From: Rhinopithecus roxellana
Taxonomy: Eukaryota; Chordata; Mammalia; Primates; Cercopithecidae
Reading direction: 5' to 3'
DNA length: 64,000 nucleotides
Assembly (NCBI RefSeq): GCF_007565055.1
Contig: NC_044555.1
Coordinates: 35,162,611 to 35,226,610, forward strand
Shown here: positions 1-12,059 of the stretch, one piece after another
Numbering within the stretch: the first letter of the stretch is position 1
Layout: the number at the start of each line of letters is the position of its first letter
The notes under the pieces: generated by a model
What the model was told of the DNA's origin: nothing
Seen by the model: the letters and a program-made list of their open reading frames with translations, nothing else
The model's database searches: none
Translations under genes and position numbers: made by a program

Positions 1-152
1 GGATTGTTAGGTGGGGAGTGATGTGAAGTAATCTAAATAAAAGCCTATATTATATTTGTTAGCTGATTTAGTTTATCTTTGTTGTCACTGAGGAAGCATA
101 ATTTATCTTCAGTAATTAAGTTATCGTACAAAGCCTAAAAATTAATATTCTT
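1..152. other. AT-rich flank, nothing recognised
   Basis: This is the left edge of the window, outside the LTR that starts at 153. No repeat, exon or RNA gene is recognisable by eye. The three bases CTT just before 153 also occur just after the far LTR at 12683, which is compatible with a short retroviral target-site duplication but too short to count as proof. Confidence 0.5.
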
Positions 153-1100
153 TGTAAACAAAAGAGTATCCGAGACAAGTCTCAATCATTTTAGAAGTTT
201 CTTTTGCCAAAATTAAGGACATGCCCGTGACAAAGCCTCAGGAGGTCCTGAAAATATGGGCACAAGGTGGTTGAGCTACAACTGGTTTTATACATTTTAG
301 GGAGACATAAAACATCAATCAATACACATAACATGTGCATTCGTTCGTTCTGAAAAGGCAGGACAACTAAAAGTGGGGGCTTCCCGGTCATAGACAGATT
401 CGAAGATTTTCTGATTGGCAATTGGTTGAAAGAGTTATTACCTAAAGACCTGGAATCAATAGAAAGGAATCTGGGTTATAATAAGGGGTTGTGGAGACCA
501 AGGTTTTGTCATGTAGATTAAGCTCCCAGGTAGCAGGCTTCAGAGAAAATAGATAGTAAATGTTTCTTACTATATTTAAAGAGGCTGCTCTATCAGTCTT
601 TTTTTTTTTTTTTTTTTTTTTTTTTGAGACTGAGTTTTGCTCTTATTGCCCAGGCGGAAGTGCAATGGCATGGTCTCGGCTCGTTGCAATCTGTGCCTCC
701 CGGATTCAAGCAATTCTCCTGCCTCAGCCTCCCAAGTAGCTGGGATTACAATAGGCACGCATCACCATGCCCAGCTAATTTTTGTATTTTTAGTAGTGAC
801 AGGGTTTCACCATGTTGGCCAGGCTGTTCTTGAACTCCTGACCTCAGGTGATCCACCCACCTTGACCTCCCAAAGTGCTGGGATTACAGGCATGAGCCAC
901 TGCACTTGGCTTTGTTCTATCAGTTTTAAGGTGTCTGTGTTGATGTGAATGTTGGTCAGCTGTGAGGCATGTGTGACACTTCTACCTCACTTTTTATTAT
1001 GGCTGAAACTAGTTTTTCAGGTTAACTTTGGAATGCCCCTAACCAAGAAGCGGGTCTGTTCAGATGGTTGAGGGGCTTAGAATTTTATTTTTGGTTGATA
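153..1100 (-). mobile_element. LTR of class-I ERV (3' LTR of the putative provirus), split by an Alu
   Basis: The segment starts on the plus strand with TGTAAA and is colinear with 12060-12682 in the same orientation, apart from an Alu at 600-911. Read on the minus strand it has a TATAAAA box near 284-292 and a degenerate polyadenylation region near 205-215. Just outside its minus-strand start lies a purine run AGAAAGGGGAGAA (plus 1101-1113), which is where a polypurine tract precedes a 3' LTR. I estimate roughly 85% identity to the other LTR, so the provirus is old. The family (MER4 group or LTR9/HUERS-P3 type) cannot be fixed by eye. Confidence 0.65.
600..911 (-). mobile_element. Alu (minus strand) inside the LTR
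   Basis: A T-rich tract (600-625) is followed by the complete two-arm Alu in reverse orientation, ending near TGCACTTGGC. LTR sequence resumes after it: the motif CTCTATCAGT precedes the insert and TTCTATCAGT follows it, so this looks like the target-site duplication. It inserted after the LTR was in place. Confidence 0.9.
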
Positions 1101-4100
1101 TTCTCCCCTTTCTGGCCAAGTTTTGCCAGAAGTTACATTGATGGCCACCAAACTTCTATTTTGACCCATAGTATTACTAAGGTGGCATGGCTGCCTGGCC
1201 CAGGTCCATCCTCTCCCTCAGTGGGACCCCTAGGGCCAAGGGACTTAGAGCCAAAAGATTTATAGCCAATTTAAATGTTCTAGGCCAAACAGGAATGGAC
1301 ATCAACAGGCATTTATTAACCTTTAAAATTTTGTATATAAAAGTCACCAAACAAAAAGTCAAATGTGAGGCTACAAAACTGACTTATCTACTTTTAACTT
1401 CTATATAGTGAGCTACTGTGGTCTTGGTTTTAGTTAGAGACATATAACAGTTATCTGTACAAAACATAAGCCTTGTTAAAACCTTTTTGGCTAAGGAGTT
1501 TAGAGAGACTTGTTGTGCCACAACGCTTTTTGCCCTCTTTTAGCAATTTGTCATAAGGTGGCTGATAATTTTTTTAAGTATATATCTATCTGGATAAATA
1601 TCATAACTGGGACTGTTATACCCAGTAGGCTTCATCACAAGTATCTTTATATCCTCTCAGTAATGATTTTCTTTTAATTCTACAGAAAGCAGAAAATTCT
1701 TTATGGTTGTGATGGATGAAATGGTAGCGTGCATGTAATTATCCAGAAGGCAAAGTCCCTTATTTTGCCAGCTGTTTAGGCATCCAGGTACCCATCCTTG
1801 ATTTGCAGGTTCTGAATTAATTCTGTTCCTCAAAACTGGCCCTTATAATCTCACACACCCACTTCTTCTGGGATGGTCCCTGGGCCTAGAGGAAAGTTGT
1901 TTGTATAGGTTTAACAGCAGGACATTTGCAGTGAAAAACTGACTGGATCCAGTGGGATTCAAAATGACAAAGATTTGCAGGCCTTTTCAAATCATCTCTA
2001 GTCTTCTGAATACATGATTCTGATTTTTACAGAAGAAGTAAAACTACGAGAAATAAATAACAATAGTTTGACAATAGAAAGAGAATGTTCGTGTCAGAAC
2101 AGAAAAAGGAACCTATTCCATTAGGATGCCAATTAAAAACATGAAGAAAGTTATAACCTGATACTCTTTAGAATATTATTGTAGCCCAGAAATAATTCAT
2201 GATTCAATTTTCACTCAAAAACAAAATTCAAGGCTGTAGTCTAGTAAAAGGTGTTATAGTTTTCCTTTGAAACAATTTCTCTCCTCTAGTCCTCCTTTTC
2301 TACTAAGGAGAAATTACAGTAACACCAATTTGTGTGTGAAATAAGTTTTAGGCTTATTATACCTGGCCTGATTATTTACACAAAGTGCAGCAAGAATTGT
2401 TTGACGATATAGGCTCTTTTCAAGTAGGCTTTGCTGAACTTTACCTAAAAATGTGTTATTCTAGTCAAAGCCTTGGAAAAATAACCATAGTCTCCAATTA
2501 TCTTATTTTTTTAAAAAAGACTCTTAGTAAACTTATGCAAATAACTATATTGTTATAAAATCAGAATATGTATGAACAGTTTCCAAATTTTGGAGACCTC
2601 AGATAGAGAGAAAGGTAAATTTGCTTACAAAAACATACTTTACCCAATTGCTCTAAACTATAAATAACTAATAAATACATAAATAAATAAAAATATTTTC
2701 ATGACTCTCCTTTAACCAAATCAGCAGGCTTTCAAACAAAATGTTGTTTGTTCACCTTGGAACTGCCATTCACAAGCCAACCAGCTCTTGTCAGATGAGA
2801 GCTGTTTATCTGGCACTGAAAAATCTAGCAGCTATTCACATTGCTAGAGCCAGTCCTCAGGGAAAAAGAGGCTCCCTGCTAATGAATACCTCCTCCTTGC
2901 ATCCCCAGATAGCATGATCCTATAAAAACCACATTCATTTTATCATGGAAATCTTAGGGGCACTATTGTTTTTGTTAGCATAGGGGTAGCTTTAGTTAGT
3001 ATTCCATAACAAGGCAGTAAATGTACCTTAAGTGGAAATTCTCTAGTCCAAACTTCCAGTAGTTATCATTGGAAAGTGCTCACAGGCATTTACCATAAGC
3101 CCCAATAAATGCTCCACAAAGAGCTATCAAATGAAGGATTTGTCCTGACCAGCACTCTAGCTTCCACCCTATATTCTGTAGTCTCAGGCAATCTTACTAG
3201 TTCCCATTTAGTGTATCCAATTAACATTTCTCAAAGGTCAGATTTACATGCCTTCAGTTTTATGGTACTAGATAGGGAAAACATCCCCTAGTGAGATACA
3301 ATTCCCATTTTCATAGGAAATTTAGGTAAAGGAGTCACAACTTCCTTACAGAAAGCCTGTTTAAGCGTCTCAAATTTCATAATCCTATCAGTCTTTACAT
3401 TTTTATGTTTTGGTCCCAGGAACTTTTCTTCTCTACTACCAGACCATTTTACCATTTCTGGTGGAAAAGATTTGGATTCCCAGCATGGAGTTGAACGAAG
3501 AGACTCAAGCCCATTTGTCAATCTTTACCTTAACTCACCTCAACTTTGCCCCAGATAATGTTAGCTTGCTCACTATACCTTTTCCCTTTTGTTTTTTTCT
3601 TAAATTTCTCCAACATGGGGCAAATGTAGGAAAGTGATGTGGAACCTTTTAATGTAGGGAGACCCAGCAGGGACTCCCTTTGTTTCACCCAACCTTTGAT
3701 AGTGTTGTAAAGACCTTTGCCGTAACTCCATCAATTTTCATTTCATTTCATTTCTTAATAAACATCTAATGATTTCCACCATTCTGGAATGAGTCCTTTG
3801 ACTCCCTTTTGCCTTTCCCTTTTTTGTTGTTGTCAATTACTGTAATGTTCTATTAACATCTGTAAGACCCGTGAAGGACAGAAAATTTGATAAGGCTTCT
3901 TAAACAGTTGTTTGATTCGGCAGACGCAATGTCATCCAGGGTGCCCATATAGAAGGGGCCCCCTTAACCACAGCTTTCACCATGATCTGTGTAATAGGCA
4001 TATTCAGTGGAAACATATCTTAGTTACCATAAAGCCAGTCCCACATGGCTTGCATATAAGGAATATCAGCTACTTCTTCTGGGATGCTCCACTTGGTATT

Positions 4101-4544
4101 TTATAGAGAGAGGTGGGAAATCCCCTTCTCAGGGTAAACAGACCTTAAGTGGCATTCATCAAATCCACTGGGCTGATTGTTCTCTCACAAATAACCTGGT
4201 CTTCATCTGGATCACATATAATCATCAGTGATTGTCTAATAGTAAGCTATTACACATGTAACAACCCAAACATGCTCTTTCATTCTGTAGCATTTAAAAT
4301 ATAAGATACTGCCCTTAAAGTAGTTATTTTTACATTCTATTAAAGGATTCTCAGGAAGTGGATGACGCAAAACTACAAAATGGAACAATTTCTTTACATT
4401 ATATTCTATGGTTGGTTTTGCCCTTCCCTCACATTGACTATCTTCTTGGTAACCACAGGTTTGAGAGTTACTTTCTGTTGCCCTGCATAATTCTGCCCTT
4501 GGGGTGCAGCTTTCAGGCTGGTGGTGTAAACTCAGACTGATTTA

Positions 4545-4854
4545 TTTTTTATTTTATTTTTTTATTTTTTTGAGATGGAGTCTCGCTCTGTCACCCAGGC
4601 TGGAGTGCAGTGGCCGGATCTCAGCTCACTGCAAGCTCTGCCCCCCGGGTTTACGCCATTCTCCGGCCTCAGCCTCCCGAGTAGCTGGGACTACAGGTGC
4701 CCGCCACCTTGCCCGGCTCGTTTATTGTATTTTTTTAGTAGAGATAGGGTTTCACCGTGTTAGCCAGGATGGTCTCAATCTCCTGACCTCGTGATCCGCC
4801 TGTCTCGGCCTCCCAAAGTGCTGGGATTACAGGCTTGAGCCACCGCGCCCGGCC
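4545..4854 (-). mobile_element. AluY, young
   Basis: A full-length reverse-oriented Alu with the GGCCGGATCTCAGCTC form. It is flanked by a perfect 16-bp duplication AACTCAGACTGATTTA at 4529-4544 and 4855-4870, so it is a recent insertion. Confidence 0.95.
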
Positions 4855-4920
4855 AACTCAGACTGATTTAAATCTGAGCTCTGTCTAGCATCAAGGTCCA
4901 ACTCAGCATTATTACTATCA

Positions 4921-5208
4921 TTATTATTAGACAGAGTTTTGCTCTCGTTGCCCAGGCTGGAGTGCAATGGTGCAATCTCGGTTTACTGCAACCTCAGCCC
5001 CCTGGGTTCAAGCGCTTCTCCTTCCTCAGCCTCCCAAGTAGCTGGGGTTACAGGCATGCCCCACCACGCCTGGCTAATTTTGTGTTTTTTGTAAAGATGG
5101 CATTTCTTCCTGTTGGTCAGGCTGGTCTCAAACTCCCGACCTCAGGTGATCCGCCCACCTCGGCTTCCCAAAGTGCTGGGATTACAGTCATGAGTCACTC
5201 CGCCCAGC
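4921..5208 (-). mobile_element. Alu, older, with a 12-bp target duplication
   Basis: A reverse-oriented Alu preceded by a TTATTA-rich tail. CTCAGCATTATT occurs at 4902-4913 and 5209-5220. It is more diverged than the AluY just upstream. Confidence 0.9.
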
Positions 5209-5321
5209 CTCAGCATTATTCTTTAATTTCATTTTACACTGTACAGATAATAATAACCAAGGAATCAAAGGTTTCTAATTTCTCACCTTTTGATTTTCTC
5301 TTTATTCATTTAGTTTTGTCT

Positions 5322-5324
5322 GTA

Positions 5325-5355
<31 letters not shown>

Positions 5356-5410
5356 GTATGTGTGTGTATATATATATGAATGTGTGTGTGTGTGTGTATA
5401 TATATATATG
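5322..5410. repeat. Compound (TG)n/(TA)n microsatellite
   Basis: Alternating TG and TA dinucleotide blocks run up to the T-tract of the next Alu. An open reading frame of about 250 codons spanning 4962-5723 is only Alu plus this microsatellite, not a gene. Confidence 0.9.
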
Positions 5411-5706
5411 TTTTTTTTTTTTTTTTGGAGATGGAGTCTCACTGTCTCCCAGGCTGGAGTGCAGTGGCACGATCTTGGCTCACTGCAACATCCACATCCC
5501 AGGTTCAAGTGATTCTCTTACCTCAGCCTCACAAGTTGCTGGGATTACAGATGCACGCCACCACCCCTGGTTAATTTTTGTGTTTTTAGTAGAGACAGAA
5601 TTTCGCCATGTTGGTCAGGCTGGTCTTGAACTTCTGAACTCAGGCGATCTGCCTGCCTTGGCCTCCCAAAGCTCTGGGATTACAAGTGTGAGCCACAGCA
5701 CCTGGC
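5411..5706 (-). mobile_element. Alu (minus strand)
   Basis: A full two-arm Alu in reverse orientation, starting with a T-tract and ending CACAGCACCTGGC. It sits immediately after the microsatellite. Confidence 0.9.
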
Positions 5707-5737
5707 TGCCTGTATATTTTTAGAAGTTTGGAATCGT

Positions 5738-5790
5738 CTCTAAACTAGAAAGAAAAAAAAAAAAAAAAAAAACCCTAGCCTCTAAACTAG
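5738..5790 (+). repeat. Poly(A) run between 11-bp direct repeats
   Basis: CTCTAAACTAG occurs at 5738-5748 and again at 5780-5790, with about 20 A plus a few bases between. This is what a retroinsertion consisting only of a tail would look like; a local duplication with A-run expansion is the alternative. Confidence 0.55.
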
Positions 5791-6410
5791 CAAAAACCAC
5801 ATTCCTGTGTTTTATAAACTTCACCAAAATCACTTTTTAATCTCTTATTTTATCTCTTAGTAAACCAGATTCCCAGTGCAAAAAATTGAGGATTACTTAA
5901 TTTAACATAATATGACTTTTAAAATTTTGAACTACTGGAGAGAATTTTAAGATTAAATTTACCAAATTAATCTTACCAAATATTACTAAATTCATGTGAA
6001 CTAAAAGGCATCAGAGCTAGTTTTATTAGTCTGATAAGTACTTACTTTTCTTTAAGCCAATTGATTAGAGCTCTTTCATATGGTTTGGTAGTGAAATATC
6101 ACTTTCACGTGATACATATAAAACATATAGACATAACAGACGTACAGAAAAAGGCAGATCTTATAACATTTTTACATCCCTGTTTTCAAAAATTCTCTCC
6201 CTTACTTTAGACTATTAATTTTTTTAAAAAAAGCATTACAGGAGCCAATAAAAGTTGAAGGAGTGATTTACCATCCCAGACCTTCTCAAAAGGGAGAGCT
6301 GAAGCAGCAAGGTGCAGTAGAAGTTGAACTTCTAAGGTATCAATCTAAAGAATTTAGAAAAATAACAAATTACAGAATTTTAAAATTAAAAACATCTTTT
6401 ATTAAAATTA
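5791..6410. other. AT-rich interval, presumed proviral interior
   Basis: No exon, Alu or L1 is visible. I assign it to the provirus interior only because it lies between the LTRs. Confidence 0.35.
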
Positions 6411-6415
6411 AGTCA

Positions 6416-6760
6416 GGCCAGGTGCAGTGGCTCACGCCTGTAATCCTAGCACTTGGGAGGCCAAGATGGACGGATCACTAGGTCATGAGTTCGACAACAG
6501 CATGGCCAACAAGGTGAAACCCCGTCTCTACTGAAACTACAAACATTAGCCGAGCGTGATGGCAGGCGCCTGTAATCCCAGTTGCTCGGGAGACTGAGGC
6601 AGGAGAATCACTTGAACCCGGGCGGCAGAGGTTGCAGTGAGCCAAGATCATGCCACTGCACTCCAGCCTGGGCAACAGAGTGAGATTCCGTCTCAAAAAA
6701 TAAAATAAAATAAAATAAAATGAAATAAAATAAAATAAAATAATATAAAATAAAATAAAG
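6416..6760 (+). mobile_element. Alu (plus strand) with an (AAAAT)n tail
   Basis: It starts GGCCAGGTGCAGTGGCTC and ends in an expanded AAAAT pentamer tail (about 6697-6760). A short AAGTCA is seen on both sides. Confidence 0.9.
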
Positions 6761-7124
6761 TCAATGTTTTTAAGAAAATCTTGTTCTAACCAATACTTGC
6801 GTTTTACATTAGTGTATTTTTAACATCAAATGCTAATTTCTAGGAAGACTGTTGTCATTTTCCTTTAATTATAGCCAATTTAAGCACAAGACTTTTTAAT
6901 TTTTTTTTTGTGACTCTTATTACAATTTACACAGAACATTTATGATGTGCTTGGACTGTCTGTTTTGTCGTAAATATCCATCATTCTTAAACAACCAGTA
7001 ATTTTATTTTGGGACAGAAATTTACCAGACAAGTTTCTCTCTTATACAAAGTCATTTTTCTTTTCACCTTTCATACTAACAATACCTCTTTATATCTATA
7101 ACTTTAGTTATTTATTTTGTATTT

Positions 7125-7406
7125 TATTTTTTCGAGATAGAGCCTCACCCACCCTGTCACTCAGGTTGGAGTGCAATGGTGCGATCTTGGCTGTCTGCAA
7201 CCTCCACCTTCTGGGTTCAAGTAATTCTCCTGCCTCAGCCTCCTAAGCAGCTGGGACTACAGCTGCGCACCACCAAGCCCAGCTAGTTTTTCTTTTTTGT
7301 ATTTTCAGTAGAGACGAGGTTTCACCCTGTTGGCCAGGCTGGTCTCGAACTCCCACCTCAGTCTCCCAAGGTGCTGGGATTACAGGCGTGAGCCACCATA
7401 TCTGGC
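7125..7406 (-). mobile_element. Alu (minus strand), older
   Basis: A diverged reverse Alu. CTATAACTTT at 7096-7105 recurs at 7407-7416 as the target duplication. Confidence 0.85.
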
Positions 7407-7416
7407 CTATAACTTT

Positions 7417-8640
7417 CTTTAAATCTCTCTTACTTCCTGGTTCTTTTCACTGTGTTTTGTATATAACCTTTAAATAACTTTTGAATTAGACAAAAATTAT
7501 TTACCTTTTAATAGGAACACATTCTTTTAAAAAATGTGTTCCTATAAATTTATAATTTGGAAATTACCCAGACATTTAATAAATATCTATTAACATAGAT
7601 TATATTACAAGTGTATTTATGAGCATTTATTCCATTATATTTTCTTGACAAATTTATTTATTTTTAATGGTTTACCTAGATTATTTATGAAAACAGTGTT
7701 AGTCATTATTTAAAATTATTTCCCTGTTAAATATTTTTATAGCCTATAAATTTCAGATTTTTACCTACATAAGAAACTTGAGGTGAAGTATATGGGTATT
7801 TTACCAATAATTCAGAAGTTAGCTCTTTTCATTGAACCAACAATATTAATTGTCTTACTTATCAAAAATTACACAAGCAAAGATCATTCTGTTTGGGGCT
7901 ATGTTTTTGGTTTTATAACCCTTATGCCAAATTTTGATATTTTATAGTTTTTGGCAAGCATAAGAATGAAGCTGCTTCATCAAGAAATGCAACTACAAAT
8001 GTTGACAATTCTTAAGACATTTCTAATATTACTTTACCAATAATATTATATTTGGCTTATTTATAGAAAATTTTACTTAAGTCACATGAACTTGAAAAGC
8101 ATTTGGGATTATCACTTACTTAATTTATGCATACTCCTTAACTTTAATCCAATTTGGTACCTTGTGGCCACAACACACAACAAAATACATGCATGTATAC
8201 ATAAAACCACACATACACACTCATACAAGGATCTCATATATTTTACTTCAGAACTCTAGCCATTATATATTAATACAAACTCATTGCTTTACAAAAACAA
8301 AAAATAAACACAAAGAAAACAGTTGGATCCAAGCAGTGGTTTTTACCTCAGTAGAAAAGTAACAACAGATTTATAGCAGGCAGAAAAAAAAATAGAGAAA
8401 TAGAGCGCTTAGGAACTCTATAGCTGCAGGTTGATCTTTGGGCTTTGAATTTTTCCTGGATGTAATTTACTCATCAGTTTAAAATGTGTATAGCAGACCA
8501 TAATATGTAATCAACTGGAGTACTAAAAAACCTGAAATGCCCTCAAACTTTTCCATTTTACCCACACACTTGCAAGTAGAGGCACCATAATATCAATGAG
8601 TTACCAAAAAGAGGATCATTCTCCTTCTCTTTCTTCATTT
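7417..8640. other. AT-rich interval without recognisable gene
   Basis: The interval is strongly AT-rich with only short frames. It contains a perfect 13-bp inverted repeat ATAGGAACACATT (7511-7523) with its complement at 7533-7545. It may be proviral interior or older host DNA; I cannot tell which. Confidence 0.4.
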
Positions 8641-8652
8641 TTGTGTATTTAT

Positions 8653-8948
8653 GTATGTATTTATTTTGAGATGGAGTCTTGCTCTGTCACCCAGGCTGGA
8701 GTGCAGTGGCATGATCTTGGCTCACTGCAACCTCTGCCTTTTGGGCTCAAGTGATTCTCCTTCCTCAGCCTCCTGAGTAGCTGGGACTACAAGCATGCAC
8801 CACCACGCCTGGCTAATTTTTGTATATTTAGTAGAAACGGGGTTTCACCATGTTGGCCAGGCTTGTCTCGAACTCCTGACCTCAAGTGATCTTCCTGCCT
8901 CAGCCTCCCAAAGTGTTGGGATTGCAGGTGTGAGCTACCATGCCCAGC
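8653..8948 (-). mobile_element. Alu (minus strand)
   Basis: A reverse Alu flanked by the 13-bp duplication CTCTTTCTTCATT at 8627-8639 and 8949-8961. Confidence 0.9.
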
Positions 8949-9016
8949 CTCTTTCTTCATTCTTAGATTGTTTCTCACCTTGTTTTCTAAAAAAGAGGAC
9001 CTGAGTTGTGGCCTAC

Positions 9017-9085
9017 GGGTGTGTGTTTGTGTGTCTGTGTGTGTGTGTATGTGTCTGTGTGTGTCTGTGTGTGTTTGTGTGTATT
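9017..9085. repeat. (TG)n-rich microsatellite
   Basis: An imperfect GTGTGT tract with TC and TT interruptions. Confidence 0.9.
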
Positions 9086-9499
9086 AATGTGTTCTGATTG
9101 TGAGTAGGATTCCACAGTGTTTCACCACTGAGTCATTTCTGCCCTCTTACATGTCGCAATTTCTCTCACCAGAGGTCTACCACCTCCAAGAGCGCTCAAA
9201 ATGCCTAGTGATCAGCTCTTATACGCATTTTCCAGACAAGGCCTTTTAAAACAAATTTTGTTGGTTCCTTGTAGGGCCACTTCACCTGGTGGCAGGGGGG
9301 CAGGGGGCGGGGGTCAACCCTCAGACACTCCCACTCAGTCCCCAGTCACCCAGGGGTGCCTTTTGGCTGGGAGGGGCTAAATCCCCTTTCTTTTTGAAGC
9401 CAAGTAACTCAGTCTCTCATTTGTCTATGCAAATTACAGTTCAGTTCCTCATGCAAATGTGCAGACAAACCAACTGACCTTAATTTCAGGAGGAAAAAA

Positions 9500-9543
9500 C
9501 AATGGAGAAGAGCCTTTGAAATGCACCTCTGAACTGGAAACCA
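9500..9543. repeat. Diverged direct repeat, copy A (partner 10946-10988)
   Basis: The sequence from CAATGGAGAAGA through the AATGCACCT core resembles 10946-10988 at about 80%. With the L1 removed the two copies lie roughly 90 bases apart in the presumed proviral leader. They are too diverged and too long to be the L1 target duplication. Confidence 0.5.
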
Positions 9544-9592
9544 AATGGGATACCCAAAAGGGGGATGACTCTCTTTGTCTTTAGAAAAAGGC

Positions 9593-10936
9593 CACACATC
9601 TACAGCCATCTGATCTTTGACAAACCTGAGAGAAACAAGAAATGGGGAAAGGATTCCCTATTTAATAAATGGTGCTGGGAAAATTGGCTAGCCATAAGTA
9701 GAAAGCTGAAACTGGATCCTTTCCTTACTCCTTATACGAAGATTAATTCAAGATGGATTAGAGACTTAAATGTTAGACCTAATACCATAAAAACCCTAGA
9801 AGAAAACCTAGGTAGTACCATTCAGGACATAGGCATGGGCAAGGACTTCATGTCTAAAACACCAAAAGCAACAGCAGCAAAAGCCAAAATTGACAAATGG
9901 GATCTAATTAAACTAAAGAGCTTCTGCACAGCAAAAGAAACTACCATCAGAGTGAACAGGCAACCTACAGAATGGGAGAAAATTTTTGCAATCTACTCAT
10001 CTGACAAAGGGCTGATATCCAGAACCTACAAAGAACTCAAACAAATTCACAAGAAAAAAACAGACAACCCCATCAAAAAGTGGGCAAAGGATATGAACAG
10101 ACATTTCTCAAAAGAAGACATTCATACAGCCAACAGACACATGAAAAAAATGCTCATCATCACTCGCCATCAGAGAAATGCAAATCAAAACCACAATGAG
10201 ATACCATCTCACACCAGTTAGAATGGCAATCATTCAAAAGTCAGGAAACAACAGGTGCTGGAGAGGATGTGGAGAAATAGGAACACTTTTACACTGTTGG
10301 TGGGATTGTAAACTAGTTCAACCATTATGGAAAACAGTATGGCAATTCCTCGAGGATCTAGAACTAGATGTACCATATGACCCAGCCATCCCACTACTGG
10401 GTATATACCCAAAGGATTATAAATCATGCTGCTATAAAGACACATGCACACGTATGTTTATTGCGGCACTATTCACAATAACAAAGACTTGGAATCAACC
10501 CAAATGTCCATCTGTGACAGACTGGATTAAGAAAATGTGGCACATATACACCATGGAATACTATGCAGCCATAAAAAAGGATGAGTTTGCATCCTTTGTA
10601 GGGACATGGATGCAGGTGGAAACCATCATTTTTAGCAAACTATCACAAGAACAGAAAACCAAACACCGCATGTTCTCACTCATAGGTGGGAACTGAACAA
10701 TGAGATCACTTGGACTCGGGAAGGGGAACATCACACACTGGGGCCTATCATGGGGAGAGGGGAGGGGGGAGGGATTGCATTGGGAGTTATACCTGATATA
10801 AATGATGAATTGATGGGTGCTGGCGAGTTGATGGGTGCAGCACACCAACATGGCACAAGTATACATATGTAACAAACCTGCACGTTATGCACATGTACCC
10901 TAGAACTTAAAGTATAATAATAAAAAAAAAGAAAAA
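9593..10936 (+). mobile_element. L1PA 3' end (ORF2 C-terminus, 3'UTR, A-tail)
   Basis: This 5'-truncated L1 encodes the last third of ORF2p in two frames: 9593-10150, then from about 10178 to the stop at 10696. The switch lies at an A-run near 10143-10150. The cysteine-histidine knuckle CWRGCGEIGTLLHCWWDC is intact in this copy. The 3'UTR has a G-rich stretch near 10755-10772, and the element ends in AATAAT plus A. AGAAAAAGGC at 9583-9592 and 10937-10946 is the likely target duplication. It inserted into the proviral leader. Confidence 0.9.
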
Positions 10937-12059
10937 AGAAAAAGGCAATGGAGAAGACCTTTTAGAATGCACCTTCAAACTAGAATTAGGAAGCTAAACA
11001 GCAACTTCCCAGGAGAAAATACTCAGCCCAGACCCCTTCCTGAAAACTATCCTCAGCCATCCCCTAACTTTGTAGGTCTCACCTGCCATTACACACATCA
11101 AGGTCAAATTCTCGCAGTACAAGATAATCTCTGATTCCCCCCAAACCCAAAGAGGTCAGTTAATGCAATACAAGACTTAAGAATGTACTCATGACTCTTG
11201 CAACTCCACAAAGAAAGCTGAACACCACAAAAGGGGCATGAATGGCACCTTTATTCTGAGTTCTTTAAGGTGTCTGAGCATTAGAAGCCCTCTCTAGATT
11301 TTTAACTTTGTACTGAAGATGGCAAAATTGGAGGGAGGAATAGGGCAGAAGAAAAGTAATTGAAAGAACATTTTTTTTTTTAAAGAAAGGAAGTGAATGG
11401 AGAAACCAAGTACATGATTTGTTTTTGTTTCTGTTTTTATCCTACAACTGTGAGGAATTTTAGCCAATTCGGAAGCCTTATTCCCCATAATTTGGAATTC
11501 TCATTTAGATTTGACCAAGTTGGGTAGAGTTGGCCAAATCCAAAGGGAGAATAACCAAAACAAATAATGTGATTGCCGAGTACTCTAATGGTAAGAAATT
11601 AAAACCAGTTGGTTGTCAGTTTTAACATTTAGTCATTAAGGAGAACTTTCAAGACAGAAAAACCGAACTAAGCTGCTTATCTAGGAATGGGGCCCATGCA
11701 TAAGACTGCTCTGTACTATTTTAGAAGTGAAAAAACCTCAAACTCATCTTCCATGTTGGAGGCGAGCTGAAACTCCAGAGGGAGTTGCCTGCTTTCCATT
11801 GTTATGGAATCAGGAAAACTCACCTTCCTTGTTGGAAAAAAGTACAACTCCAGAAAAGGAGTCATACAACAAAATAAATCTCAGATTCTAACAAAATTTT
11901 GGGAGACCAGAGATTCTCTGTAAGAGGGCCTCCAAAGCCAGTACATTTTTTCTATTAGATTGAGCAATAACGATAGCTCAAACTGTTACCAAGCATGCAT
12001 AGGAGATTTGACAAAGGTCAGGGGAACCTCTACTCAGAGTTCCTTCATGGTTACCAGTT

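Larger units (their letters stand above)
1101..12059 (-). pseudogene. Decayed interior of a class-I endogenous provirus, with later insertions
   Basis: This lies between the two like-oriented LTRs. On the minus strand the sequence after the 5' LTR has a TGG within a few bases of the LTR end, as at a primer-binding site, then a leader of about 570 bases. A methionine-glycine start at 11488 opens a short reading frame of 64 codons (MGNKASELAK...), consistent with a decayed gag start with a myristoylation-type N terminus. A polypurine run sits next to the 3' LTR. Elsewhere stops and shifts are everywhere; I could not place protease, reverse transcriptase or envelope by eye. Alus, microsatellites and an L1 tail account for much of the interval, and some of the AT-rich parts (5775-6410, 7420-8640) may not be viral. 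No function is expected. Confidence 0.5.

Noticed and set aside
4962..5723. 253-codon plus-strand open frame
   Set aside because: It crosses two antisense Alus and a TG/TA microsatellite; the residues are the usual Alu-frame pattern (SPRLECSG, AGLELLTSGD types).
9565..10696. Two overlapping plus-strand frames as a gene pair
   Set aside because: They are L1 ORF2 C-terminus split by a one-base change in an A-run.
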